Notes: a model not told the origin generated them from the sequence alone. A stretch of 36,093 bases of DNA from Thermoproteota archaeon (GCA_013153275.1 JAADER010000036.1:1-36093), one strand, 5' to 3'; numbered from the stretch's first letter, positions 8,110 through 15,753 are shown. Numbers and translations: made by a program.

Positions 8110-9175
8110 CACCGAGACCAGGTTCACCCGGAAGAATCATTCTATCGCCCTCATATGTTACACCTCCCTCTGCTCTTACATCTACGGACTCTATAAGCAG
8201 AGGAGAGTCAAGATCAACATAATCTACATCACATGCAGCCGCGATACATGCAGCCGCGGTAATAGCAACCTTGGTCTCTAACATACATCCAACCATCACT
8301 TTCAGACCTAGCTCTCTAGCGAGCTTACATGCACCGTAACCTTCAAATATGTCTCCAAACTTCATGAGCTTCATATTTATCCCATCACAGGCATCGTGAG
8401 ACCACGCTGTGACGAGATCTCTCACGCTCATTATGGTCTCGTCCATTATGACAGGTATAGAAGTAGAGTACTTTATCGATCTATGTTCTCTAATCATCCA
8501 TCTAGGCAAAGGTTGTTCAATAAGTTCAACATTGTCATAACGCTCAAGCATCCTTACAAACCTCTGAGCAGTCTTGAGATCTCTCCAGCCCTGGTTCGAG
8601 TCAATCCTTATCTTAACGTTGCTGGGAACGTTCTCGAACAGAGTCCTTATCCTCTCAGAGTCTCTCTCAGGATCTCCAAGCTTCACCTTGAGTATCCTGA
8701 AGCCTCTGGAGATGTACTCTCTAGCCTCTCTAAGCATGTCATCTGGATCTGATAGGCTGACAGTGATGTCAGTAATAAGCTCTCTCTTCTCTGATCCAAG
8801 GAACCTCCATAGCGGAAGACCGAGCTCTCTACAGGATAAGTCAACAAAAGCCATTTCTATACCAGCTAAAGCATCTTTAGGACTCTTAACGTAGGTGTTG
8901 AAGATCCTCTTGGCCTTCTCTACATCTAGTCCAGTAAGCTCCGACCTTATAGCATACTCAAGAAAGAGTTCCAAAGCATCGACTATGGCTGACGCAGATG
9001 ATCCTACTACGGCTCTGGATGGAGATGATTCGCCATATCCAACATTTCCTCTCTTATCTACAACGCATATATATACAACATCCTCCTGCTCACGTCCTCC
9101 GAGTGCTGTCCTGAAGACCTTTCTCAACTTGACCTTAACCTTTTTAACCTTGATCTCAGATATAGGATAGGACAT
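8093..9175 (-). CDS. Enolase-superfamily dipeptide epimerase / DgcA-like racemase
   Basis: A mandelate-racemase/muconate-lactonizing-type enzyme of 360 residues. All catalytic landmarks of the L-Ala-D/L-Glu epimerase group are present at family positions: the KxK acid/base pair K163 and K165, metal ligands D192, E220 and D245, the opposing lysine K269, and the C-terminal DxD (D321, D323) that binds the substrate amino group in dipeptide epimerases. It inverts the alpha-carbon of a dipeptide or N-acyl amino acid. Next to the DUF1611 gene, N-acetyl-glutamate racemization is the attractive substrate guess. The ATG at 9175 follows a TATA-like box by about 26 bp, so the mRNA is probably leaderless. 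Substrate remains inferred. Confidence 0.9.
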   Translation of the reverse strand: MSYPISEIKVKKVKVKLRKVFRTALGGREQEDVVYICVVDKRGNVGYGESSPSRAVVGSSASAIVDALELFLEYAIRSELTGLDVEKAKRIFNTYVKSPKDALAGIEMAFVDLSCRELGLPLWRFLGSEKRELITDITVSLSDPDDMLREAREYISRGFRILKVKLGDPERDSERIRTLFENVPSNVKIRIDSNQGWRDLKTAQRFVRMLERYDNVELIEQPLPRWMIREHRSIKYSTSIPVIMDETIMSVRDLVTAWSHDACDGINMKLMKFGDIFEGYGACKLARELGLKVMVGCMLETKVAITAAACIAAACDVDYVDLDSPLLIESVDVRAEGGVTYEGDRMILPGEPGLGVKLEL

Positions 9176-9176
9176 A

Positions 9177-9187
9177 GATAAGTATAG
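9177..9187 (+). promoter_or_regulatory. Putative TATA box of the C/D RNA candidate
   Basis: GATAAGTATAG is centred near 9182, which would start transcription near 9206, exactly at the C box. Confidence 0.4.
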
Positions 9188-9195
9188 TACCTACA

Positions 9196-9208
9196 GGTGT
9201 TATTAAAT
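9196..9208 (-). promoter_or_regulatory. Putative TATA box of the epimerase gene
   Basis: On the minus strand the sequence reads CATTTAATAACAC, centred about 27 bp upstream of the ATG at 9175. It overlaps the first bases of the C/D RNA candidate on the other strand. Confidence 0.5.
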
Positions 9209-9269
9209 GATGAGGGTGCGGTCAGTGGACCCGCCTCAGATCGGTGAAGAAGCTAGACTACGCTGAAAC
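9204..9269 (+). ncRNA. Candidate C/D box guide sRNA
   Basis: The gap between the epimerase and the next gene contains ATGATGA at 9207-9213, a perfect C box (RUGAUGA). GTGAAGA at 9244-9250 is a C' box with one mismatch, and CTGA at 9263-9266 is a perfect D box. Exactly 12 nt (9251-9262) separate C' and D, the spacing archaeal guides prefer. The guide is complementary to CGUAGUCUAGCU, which has U and A spaced like tRNA U8 and A14; the fifth base upstream of D would point to G10. No clean D' box is seen, and 9218-9234 can fold into a 6-bp hairpin with one bulge. A TATA-like box sits 25 bp upstream. Judged from sequence only. Confidence 0.6.
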
Positions 9270-10255
9270 TATATAAGAATGCTCTCACACGCATTATCAA
9301 CTACACTTCTAGGAGCATTAAAGAGGCGCAATACGAGTCTCATCTGTCTTCTACTGAACACTTGAACACCTCTATCAGCAAGATAAGACGAGCAAGCCCT
9401 CGATAGAGGACACAAGACAAGACCTTTGATCGGGCAAGCACTGTCTCTCGATCTCGAGTCATCACTAAATAGGCAGAATTTTCTACCTATCACAGAAATA
9501 TATATCGATAACAGTATCTGACTAGTGTTCAGTCGATCTTTCATAATGTTAAACACCTCTAAGCTTCTCCTCCTCAAGACATCCCACACAGTTTTAAAAG
9601 GTTCATCCGGTGCTAACTTAGCACATACGGGCAATATCTTTAGAACATATCTGCTCTCTCCAACATATCTATTCAGGACGTCTCTGACAGGGACCAGGAT
9701 ACCTGTTCTCAGGAAGACCTTGATAACGTGAATATCTATGTGAGGCGGAACCTTCTCAATAGCTCCAAGCTCAAACTCAGTTCCTTTAAGAACATTGTTG
9801 ATCACGTACACGAAGGCTTGAGATATCCTGTCCCGTAGACCTACTCTTCCAGCCTCTTCAAATATCTTGAGACAGCTTCTTGAGGTAATTAACGTCTCGC
9901 TCAGTCTCCTAGAGCTCTCTCTTATAGCCTCAAGTTCTTTTTCTGTTATTTTTCTAGATTTTTCAAGTATTTCACTTAATGTTGTACCTGTGCTCTCTAT
10001 GTCAGATATCTTGTTAATTATATTAAATATCTTTAGAAGCTCCTCTACAAGCTCCCTGACTCCTCTTCTCTTAATAATCTCTATAACAGTGTCCTTATTA
10101 AAGATTTCAGTTATAGATCTTATTAACCTAGCCTCGTTAGAGAGCGTTACTAGGACGTTCATGAGCTTATCCTCGCTCTCAGCGACGTCTCTCCTGACGA
10201 TCTCGCAGACTCTTTCAATTGCTTCCTCATCTATCTTGAACGCGCTGAGCAACAT
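9269..10255 (-). CDS. Divergent HhH-GPD/endonuclease III-like protein with C-terminal Cys cluster (tentative)
   Basis: A 328-residue protein. Its first 130 residues are charged and helical. Residues 143-190 resemble the endonuclease III core: AFVYVINNVLKG, then KVPPHIDIHVIKVFLRTGILVP, comparable to the family's VDTHVxRVxxRLGL. Asp174 would be the catalytic aspartate. Near the C-terminus four cysteines, C261-x12-C274-x7-C282-x5-C288, recall the iron-sulfur cluster of endonuclease III, but that family has x6-x2-x5 spacing. The lysine of bifunctional glycosylases is not obvious. A longer frame to 10498 exists, but that part is Ser/Thr-rich, antisense to hypC, and rejected. The ATG at 10255 lies 22 bp from a TATA-like box shared with hypC. 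A DNA-repair role is inference. Confidence 0.6.
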   Translation of the reverse strand: MLLSAFKIDEEAIERVCEIVRRDVAESEDKLMNVLVTLSNEARLIRSITEIFNKDTVIEIIKRRGVRELVEELLKIFNIINKISDIESTGTTLSEILEKSRKITEKELEAIRESSRRLSETLITSRSCLKIFEEAGRVGLRDRISQAFVYVINNVLKGTEFELGAIEKVPPHIDIHVIKVFLRTGILVPVRDVLNRYVGESRYVLKILPVCAKLAPDEPFKTVWDVLRRRSLEVFNIMKDRLNTSQILLSIYISVIGRKFCLFSDDSRSRDSACPIKGLVLCPLSRACSSYLADRGVQVFSRRQMRLVLRLFNAPRSVVDNACESILI

Positions 10256-10266
10256 AAGTATCGACG

Positions 10267-10281
10267 TACGGTAAATAAAGC
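10267..10281. promoter_or_regulatory. AT box shared by divergent genes (10255 minus and hypC)
   Basis: GGTAAATAAAG lies midway between the two starts (10255 and 10302). It is about 25 bp from each, so one box could drive two leaderless transcripts. Confidence 0.5.
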
Positions 10282-10301
10282 AGACACTTATATTCTCTAG
10301 C

Positions 10302-10574
10302 ATGTGCTGGGCGGTTCCTGGAGTCGTGGTAGAAATTGATAGAGAGAACAATATTGCGACAGTAGACTTCGGAGGAGTACAGAGACAGGTCATAGTCGCT
10401 GTTGAGAACATAAATGTTGGCGACATAGTGCTTGTACATGCTGGACTTATCATATCTAAACTAGATGAGAAAGAGCTTGAAGAGTACAGGAGACTCATGG
10501 AGGAGTTTGAGAGAGCTATCGAATCTCAAGAAGAGCATATGCATCAAGAGTATTTAGTCGAAAGCTCACAATAG
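10302..10574 (+). CDS. hypC: HypC/HupF hydrogenase maturation chaperone
   Basis: HypC binds the Fe(CN)2CO precursor with HypD and delivers it to the large subunit of NiFe hydrogenases. The 90-residue protein begins MCWAVPGVVVEI, matching the family N-terminus MCLAIPGxVxxI with the essential Cys2. The OB-like core follows (ATVDFGGVQRQV, VGDIVLVHAGLIISKLDEKE), and the tail is acidic and helical. No hydrogenase structural gene or other hyp gene is in the window. It is a tail-to-tail neighbour of CooT, overlapping it by 59 nt (10516-10574). The ATG start is about 26 bp from a TATA-like box. Confident in family. Confidence 0.93.
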   Translation: MCWAVPGVVVEIDRENNIATVDFGGVQRQVIVAVENINVGDIVLVHAGLIISKLDEKELEEYRRLMEEFERAIESQEEHMHQEYLVESSQ

Positions 10575-10713
10575 ATGAGCAGTCGATAGAGAACGCCTCT
10601 CTCAGAGAAGTATCTCTTAGGACGAGTCTCCCATTGCTGTACTCTATTATAACTATATCTTTCACGATCTTCTCCTCACCGTTTCTGAGGATCCTTACAG
10701 TCAGGATACACAT
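10516..10713 (-). CDS. cooT: CooT-like nickel-binding small protein
   Basis: A 65-residue protein that begins MCILTVRILRNGEEKIVKDI. The pattern Met-Cys, beta strands, a Gly-Glu turn and a later GRLVLRDTSLRE segment matches the CooT family, small proteins that bind nickel through Cys2 and assist maturation of nickel enzymes such as carbon monoxide dehydrogenase. The start overlaps the end of the upstream cooC by 13 nt, indicating translational coupling in a cooC-cooT operon. Its 3' end overlaps hypC on the other strand by 59 nt. Homologues have also been annotated as RNA-binding (COG1532), so nickel binding is inferred from the Cys2 motif and from cooC linkage. Confidence 0.8.
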   Translation of the reverse strand: MCILTVRILRNGEEKIVKDIVIIEYSNGRLVLRDTSLREAFSIDCSSIVSFRLNTLDAYALLEIR

Positions 10714-11498
10714 CTCTTAACTACCTCTTTCTCTATTAGATCCACAAGCTTCTTAACGTTTTCATAAGCTGTAGAGCTCTCGAGCCTGGTACCTAATAGA
10801 CATGATTGAAACACCTTCTCATCGTAGGGAACTACTACTGTCGGCTCTAAACTTTCTCTCGTAAACAGGTCTCTCACGGCGTTCTCGAGATCTCTAGGAA
10901 CCTTATTTATTACAAGATAGAACCTTCTTCCCAGCTTCTCTGCGACCTTCTTCAGGTTTTTAGCGATGTTCATGCTCTCTCTCGTTGGGTCTGCAACGGT
11001 CACAATGGCGTCAGCATATTCTTCAACTCCCCTCCCAACATGTTCCACTCCAGCATCAGTGTCGACTATAACTACCTCTCTATCCCCCAGCTTAAGGTTC
11101 TTAAGAAGCGTTCTCGTGAATATGTTCAAAGGACATGCGCATCCCTCACCAAGTTCTCGGATCTTTCCTATGACCAGTATTCCGATACCATCATTCGTGT
11201 AAGAGATGTATGGTCTCTCTATCTCGGAGATCTTCAACGTCTTTCTCGAGAGCTCGCTTATAGCCTTAACTAGTCTGTCCTCTCCCTCTCTGAGAGCCTG
11301 CATTACACCTCTCCTACCTCCAAAGTAGTCTGCAAGCGTCATAGGCTTCTCAGCACCTGCTAAGACTGGTAGAAGCTCGTTTGACTCGTCCATGTCCACT
11401 ATATATGACTTGTATCCCTTCTCTCTGAACGCTCTAGCCAGGAGTATGCTAATCACGGTCTTGCCTGATCCCCCCTTACCACAGACCATGATTCTCAT
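10701..11498 (-). CDS. cooC: CooC-type nickel-insertion ATPase
   Basis: A MinD/NifH-like P-loop ATPase of 265 residues that helps insert nickel into the C-cluster of carbon monoxide dehydrogenase. It has the deviant Walker A GKGGSGKT at residues 7-14, the switch I region IVDMDESN (33-40), and Walker B EVVIVDTDAGVEHVGRG (141-157). It also has the diagnostic C-x-C metal site, C120 and C122 in GEGCACPLN. That motif separates CooC from MinD and Mrp proteins. It is the first gene of a cooC-cooT unit. A TATA-like box about 35 bp upstream suggests a promoter between this gene and gapdh. No CODH catalytic subunit is present in the window. Confidence 0.92.
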   Translation of the reverse strand: MRIMVCGKGGSGKTVISILLARAFREKGYKSYIVDMDESNELLPVLAGAEKPMTLADYFGGRRGVMQALREGEDRLVKAISELSRKTLKISEIERPYISYTNDGIGILVIGKIRELGEGCACPLNIFTRTLLKNLKLGDREVVIVDTDAGVEHVGRGVEEYADAIVTVADPTRESMNIAKNLKKVAEKLGRRFYLVINKVPRDLENAVRDLFTRESLEPTVVVPYDEKVFQSCLLGTRLESSTAYENVKKLVDLIEKEVVKRCVS

Positions 11499-11526
11499 GA
11501 ATGTTTGAGTGATAGAGTGGTTTAGA

Positions 11527-11538
11527 ATTATTTAAAGA
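11527..11538 (-). promoter_or_regulatory. Putative cooC TATA box
   Basis: Read on the minus strand the box is CTTTAAATAATT, centred about 35 bp upstream of the cooC ATG. It directly follows a stem-loop that may end the gap transcript. Confidence 0.5.
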
Positions 11539-11557
11539 TTCTTCACTATTGAAGAAT
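11538..11557 (-). terminator. Stem-loop after gap (possible terminator)
   Basis: A 7-bp perfect inverted repeat, ATTCTTC and GAAGAAT, flanks a 6-nt loop just past the gap stop codon on the minus strand and is followed by an AT-rich run. Archaeal termination usually relies on T-runs rather than hairpins, so its role is uncertain. Confidence 0.3.
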
Positions 11558-11561
11558 GGTT

Positions 11562-12608
11562 TTAGAACCTGTACTTCTTACCCTCTGTGACCAGTCCTAG
11601 GGTCTTGTCAGTCTTCTCTATTGATGTCCATTTGTCAGCTAATTTAAACATTGCTCTCAGAGCATCTATGTTCTCAGGAATAACGATGCTTTCCTGATGG
11701 ATGCCCATCATGAGGTAGACCTCTCTACCGTCTATTACTGTGACTGATCCCTCAAATATGCAGTTCTCCATTACATCGTTCCTGTATCTCCCTACATCTC
11801 TTGCCCACTCTATAATATGTGCTAGACTGTCCATTCTCTTTCCATATGGTACAAGCATTATTCTCGGAGTCTCCGATAGTATTCTTATAACGTCTTCTCT
11901 CGTAACTGTGGAGTCAAGCTCTATATTGACCATATGCATGTGCATTATCGTTACAGGGACCGCAACAGCCATCGTGACTATGTCTACCTCGGGGATGACC
12001 GTTCTAACGTCAGGTCCGTGATGGCTTGGGATCGTCACAGGATCGGGCACGACATCGTTTATCGGTCCTCTCTTATGTTCTTTTGGATCCGCTCCTCTTC
12101 TTACGAGGCAGACACGTACTCTCCTTATCTTAAGACCATGTAGCAGAAATGATGACAGCAGTCTACAGAGCCCAGTCGTGTTACAGCTGACAACTCTAAT
12201 ATATCTCGCACCTATCGCCTTATCATAATTTGCGAGCGAGCTGAAGCTGACATCTACTATGTCTGCCTTCTCTCCGCCCTGAAATATTGCTGGCTTGTTC
12301 CTTGGAAGATAGTACCTCTCCTTCATCTCCTTACCTACCTTTGCAGGCGTGGCATCTACTATGACGTCTGCCTTCTCTACGAGCTCGTCTATTGTTCCGG
12401 CGACCGGTATTCCAAGCTTCTCGAAATCTTTCAACTTTTCCTGGTAGGTGTAGACCTTGTATCCTTTTCTTACAGCTATCTCAGCCTCGTAGTCTGGGCT
12501 CGTCTTCGCGACACCGATAAGCTCGAACTCGTCTGGAAACTTCACTACAGCATCAGCTATTCTCTTTCCGATCGTCCCGTAGCCTACTACTCCTACCTTG
12601 ATGGGCAT
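11562..12608 (-). CDS. gap: Archaeal phosphorylating glyceraldehyde-3-phosphate dehydrogenase
   Basis: Interconverts glyceraldehyde-3-phosphate and 1,3-bisphosphoglycerate with NAD(P). The 348-residue protein starts with the nucleotide-binding motif [13 protein letters not shown] (residues 8-20). The active-site cysteine C142 is in SCNTTGLCR, the archaeal type-II context. The PTKVGKEM-like segment ([12 protein letters not shown]) and HHGPDVRT (substrate region) also fit. Length is standard for the archaeal enzyme. It lies 18 nt downstream of pgk on the same strand, so the two consecutive enzymes of lower glycolysis/gluconeogenesis form an operon. Confidence 0.97.
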   Translation of the reverse strand: MPIKVGVVGYGTIGKRIADAVVKFPDEFELIGVAKTSPDYEAEIAVRKGYKVYTYQEKLKDFEKLGIPVAGTIDELVEKADVIVDATPAKVGKEMKERYYLPRNKPAIFQGGEKADIVDVSFSSLANYDKAIGARYIRVVSCNTTGLCRLLSSFLLHGLKIRRVRVCLVRRGADPKEHKRGPINDVVPDPVTIPSHHGPDVRTVIPEVDIVTMAVAVPVTIMHMHMVNIELDSTVTREDVIRILSETPRIMLVPYGKRMDSLAHIIEWARDVGRYRNDVMENCIFEGSVTVIDGREVYLMMGIHQESIVIPENIDALRAMFKLADKWTSIEKTDKTLGLVTEGKKYRF

Positions 12609-12626
12609 ATCACTATCACCTAACCA

Positions 12627-13904
12627 TTATTTTGCTGTTTTACCCGGCTCGATCATTTTTGAGAAGAGTTCCCTAGATTTTGCGAGAGCTACGAGACCTG
12701 GAAGCTCCTCTCCAGCTAACGTGTAGAGGAACGCCCTACCACCTGTCGATACGTGACTTATCTTCTCCAGTATTCCAAGCTTTCTCGCAATCATCACAGT
12801 GTGTCCTCCTCCTATGGCAGTGAACTTGCACTTTGAGATCATCGTGAGAAGGATCTCCACCGTCCCTCTAGCATACTCTTCGTTCTCTATCCACCCTACA
12901 GGTCCTGTCATTATCACGTTCTCGTACTGTGACACTATGTCCTTGTAGAGGTCAAGGGTCTTTGGTCCTATATCAACTATCTCGTCGTTCACGTTTGTCA
13001 CATCCACGATGTGCGACGTACCGTCTTTTCTCAGAACAACATGATCTAGCGGAGTTACTATTCTACTAGAGTACCTATCAAGAAGCTTTCTCGCTGTCTC
13101 TACCTGCTCATGAAGCTTCTTACGCTCTATGAACTCCTTAATCCAACCTGATGCACCATGTTTAGCAGCAGTGAATACAGTGCTTACAAGTCCTCCAGTA
13201 ACCACCTTATCGGCAATATTTCTCTCAAGTATCTTCGCAATAACCTTCACAGTATCAGGAACCTTCGATCCTCCAGCAATTATCAGAGTGTTGCGAGGGT
13301 CTGACTGAAGAACATATTTCAGAGCATCAATCTCTTTCTGGAGAATGAGACCCATACAGCTCGGAAGCTTACAGGTGAAGCCAACAATGCTTGCATGAGA
13401 CCTATGAATTGCAGCAAACGCATCAAGTATGAACTCGTCAAAGAGGTTTGAAAGCTTCCTGACAAGGAACGAGTTGCTGTGCTCCTCTGGCGTCCTCTCT
13501 AACGTCTCCTCGCTGAGAAACCTGACATTCTCAAGCATGAGGACCTCTCCCTCCTCCAGCTTCCTTATCTCCTCACGTGCTGCCGGTCCAATAATATCAT
13601 CTATGAACTTGACCTCTCGCCCAACATATCGTGACATCAGTTTTGAGTGAGTCTCAAGTGATGAGAACTCCTTATCTCCGGGTCTTCCCTGATGTGCAAT
13701 TATGACTACAGCACAGTTTAGACTCACTAGCCTCCTTATAGTCTGAGCATGAGCGTATATTCTGAAGTCGTCGAGTATCTGGCTCTTTGACTTATCTAGA
13801 GGAACGTTTATGTCGACTCTCACAAGTACCTTCTTTCCCTCATGTTTCAGATCCTCGAACCTGGGTACCTTGGATACGAGCTCGAGAAACTTCGCAACTT
13901 CCAC
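12627..13904 (-). CDS. pgk: Phosphoglycerate kinase
   Basis: Transfers the acyl phosphate of 1,3-bisphosphoglycerate to ADP, or the reverse in gluconeogenesis. The 425-residue protein has the substrate signature VLVRVDINVPLD (residues 27-37), the basic-patch segment IIAHQGRPG, LDAFAAIHRSHAS, the nucleotide-domain hinge MTGPVGWIE, GGGHTV (365-370) and STGGRAFL near 387-394. HQGRPG and SIVGFTC are typical of archaeal PGKs. The start is GTG, 28 bp from a TATA-like box, so the mRNA is likely leaderless. An ATG at 13906 is in another frame. First gene of the pgk-gap unit. Confidence 0.97.
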   Translation of the reverse strand: MEVAKFLELVSKVPRFEDLKHEGKKVLVRVDINVPLDKSKSQILDDFRIYAHAQTIRRLVSLNCAVVIIAHQGRPGDKEFSSLETHSKLMSRYVGREVKFIDDIIGPAAREEIRKLEEGEVLMLENVRFLSEETLERTPEEHSNSFLVRKLSNLFDEFILDAFAAIHRSHASIVGFTCKLPSCMGLILQKEIDALKYVLQSDPRNTLIIAGGSKVPDTVKVIAKILERNIADKVVTGGLVSTVFTAAKHGASGWIKEFIERKKLHEQVETARKLLDRYSSRIVTPLDHVVLRKDGTSHIVDVTNVNDEIVDIGPKTLDLYKDIVSQYENVIMTGPVGWIENEEYARGTVEILLTMISKCKFTAIGGGHTVMIARKLGILEKISHVSTGGRAFLYTLAGEELPGLVALAKSRELFSKMIEPGKTAK

Positions 13905-13925
13905 ATGATATCTAGATTTCGAGAA

Positions 13926-13938
13926 AATATTTAAAAGT
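13926..13938 (-). promoter_or_regulatory. Putative pgk TATA box
   Basis: On the minus strand the box reads ACTTTTAAATATT, centred about 28 bp upstream of the GTG start of pgk. The rest of 13905-14024 is AT-rich with no clear element. Confidence 0.55.
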
Positions 13939-14024
13939 ATTATTACACTACATTTCTCGCTCTATCTCAATAGTCTCCCACATATCATACATAGATATGC
14001 ACATCACCTATATAGACTACATAG

Positions 14025-15032
14025 TCAGGTCCCGACGCTCTGTAGAACAACGTAGCTACCGAGAAGTCTCACATAGCTACACCTGCCCTCAAAATCTCTC
14101 AGAACATCATCAGCAATAGGGCCCTCATACTCAAGATAGAAATAGTAGCTCCACGGCATCTTCCTCAGAGGCCTCGAATATATCATAGTGAGATTTATGC
14201 CCCTTCTCGCAAAACATTCCAAAGCATTATACAAGGAGCCGGGAGTATGACGAACAGTGAATATTATACCAGTCCTATCACCGTTCCTAAACATGACTCG
14301 AGAGACAAGAACAAACCTCGTGTAGCTCTCGAAATCCTCAACATGCTCAAGAAGAATCCTCATCCCCCTCATCCTGGCACCAAGCTTAGATGCAAGACAC
14401 GCACATTTACGACCATCTCTCACAAGATCAAGCGACTTAGAAGTCGAGTCTGTAAATACTATCTCTCTAACCTGTCTGAGCCTCCTATTAACAAAGAAGC
14501 GACACTGTGCAAGAGCGTAAGGCTGTGCATAGAGCACCTCCACATCCTCCAGTCTCTTGACGTCATCGCTAACTACTAGGCACATGTTTATTCTCTTCTC
14601 AATACACAGGTTAACATATAGATTCGATAGACTCTCAAGAGAGTCAAGCGTCTCATGAACTATACCTTCTAAACTATTCTCGAACGGTACTACACCAATC
14701 TCAACGTCCCCCCTACTCACTGCCTTCAGAACATCGCTTATACGATCATAGGACACATAGCTCACATATGAGCCAAAGACCTCAAGAGCGACCTCATGCG
14801 TGAAGGTCCCCTCAGGACCTAGGAACCCTACTCTCGCATTTCCTGACACAGGGAGCGGAAGCATAGATGAGAGAAGCAGTCTCACCTCCCTGCTTTGGAA
14901 CTCTCTTGCCAGCTCTGAGAGGACTTTAAGAGCATCAGCTATCGTCAGTCCTTGAAGAATAGTCTCCATCAGAGCCTTAAGCTCTCTCACATTGTTCTCT
15001 ACGTTTCTAAGCTTCTCCGAGATCTCTTTCAA
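14025..15032 (-). CDS. pheA: Prephenate dehydratase with ACT domain
   Basis: Converts prephenate to phenylpyruvate for phenylalanine synthesis. The catalytic domain begins at GFLGPEGTFTHEVA (residues 69-82) and continues with GVVPFENSLEGIVHETLD and ESYTRFVLVSR, which holds the family Thr-Arg-Phe. An ACT domain (about 256-310, RHTPGSLYNALECFARRGINL) should bind phenylalanine for feedback inhibition. The first 65 residues are helical but lack convincing chorismate-mutase residues, so bifunctionality is not claimed. The start codon is TTG (15032-15030); no ATG or GTG is available in frame nearby, and GGTGAG lies 15 nt upstream. No other aromatic gene is adjacent. Confidence 0.93.
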   Translation of the reverse strand: MKEISEKLRNVENNVRELKALMETILQGLTIADALKVLSELAREFQSREVRLLLSSMLPLPVSGNARVGFLGPEGTFTHEVALEVFGSYVSYVSYDRISDVLKAVSRGDVEIGVVPFENSLEGIVHETLDSLESLSNLYVNLCIEKRINMCLVVSDDVKRLEDVEVLYAQPYALAQCRFFVNRRLRQVREIVFTDSTSKSLDLVRDGRKCACLASKLGARMRGMRILLEHVEDFESYTRFVLVSRVMFRNGDRTGIIFTVRHTPGSLYNALECFARRGINLTMIYSRPLRKMPWSYYFYLEYEGPIADDVLRDFEGRCSYVRLLGSYVVLQSVGT

Positions 15033-15093
15033 AATTGGCTGTACATACTCACCAGTAGATCAGCTTACGATATACCATATTAAGCTATTACCG

Positions 15094-15753
15094 TCAAGGT
15101 CTCTCAACAAGATAGTGAAGAACTACACAGTTTCCACATTCGCATAATCTAACGCTAGTAAGCTTCAACTTTGGACATTCATAAGTAGTTTCGAACCCCT
15201 CTCCATTAAATACTGAGACACCGTTCCCAAACACGTATGGAGTAACAGTAACATATATCTCATCAACGAGACCCTCTCTAAGCAGGTTAAAGTTCAGTGT
15301 ACCTCCACCCTCTACAAGCACCTTCTTTACATTATACTTCCTGTAGAGAATCTCTAATGCTTTTCTCAGATCTACCCTATCTTCACCAGCTATCTCAACA
15401 TGAACACCAAGCTCGCTTAACCTCATAATCTTAGCACCATCAGCAACTCTAGACGTGAACACTATAGTAGGGACTTCTCTGGCAGTCTTAAACAACCTTA
15501 GATCAAGTCTACATGCCAGTCTACCATCAATAACCACCCTCATCGGTTGCCTTTCCGAACGAACTAGTCTCACAGTGAGCATCGGGTCATCTATCTCTGC
15601 GGTTCTTGCTCCAATCATCACAGCATCACACTCTGCTCTATGCATGTGAAGTCTCCTAAGGTCGTGTTCACAGGAGAGTCTTGAATATCCTGTGCGACTT
15701 GCTATCCTGCCATCTATCGTGCATGCAGACACTATACGTACCCAGGGTCTCAT
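15094..15753 (-). CDS. RibD-type reductase (2,5-diamino-6-ribosylamino-pyrimidinone 5'-phosphate reductase)
   Basis: In archaeal riboflavin synthesis this NADPH-dependent enzyme reduces the ribosyl side chain of the GTP-derived pyrimidine before deamination. The 219-residue sequence has the RibD C-terminal fold: VSACTIDGRIAS (8-19), AVMIGARTAEIDDPMLTVR (44-62) and the cofactor motif VLVEGGGTLNFNLLREGLVDEIYVTVTPYVFG (from 146). No deaminase domain is fused, as expected for the archaeal stand-alone reductase (ArfC type). Its ATG overlaps the stop of the upstream dephospho-CoA kinase gene (ATGA), so the two are translationally coupled cofactor-synthesis genes. Confidence 0.92.
   Translation of the reverse strand: MRPWVRIVSACTIDGRIASRTGYSRLSCEHDLRRLHMHRAECDAVMIGARTAEIDDPMLTVRLVRSERQPMRVVIDGRLACRLDLRLFKTAREVPTIVFTSRVADGAKIMRLSELGVHVEIAGEDRVDLRKALEILYRKYNVKKVLVEGGGTLNFNLLREGLVDEIYVTVTPYVFGNGVSVFNGEGFETTYECPKLKLTSVRLCECGNCVVLHYLVERP

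Noticed and set aside
8593-8602. T-arm-like GGTTCGAGTC on the plus strand
   Set aside because: It lies in the epimerase gene on the opposite strand (coding DSNQGW), no flanking stem pairs, and no acceptor or D arm is found.
10256-10498. N-terminal extension of the HhH-like protein to 10498
   Set aside because: The extension is Ser/Thr/Met-rich and antisense to the well-supported hypC gene.
12149-12190. ATGATGA followed by CTGA on the plus strand, C/D-like
   Set aside because: It is inside the gap coding region; no C' or D' box and no sensible spacing.
13658-13692. GTGATGA followed by CTGA, C/D-like
   Set aside because: It is inside pgk, lacks a C' box, and has no further D box.
15187-15198. 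T-arm-like GTTTCGAACCCC
   Set aside because: It falls within the RibD-type reductase gene, and no cloverleaf can be built around it.
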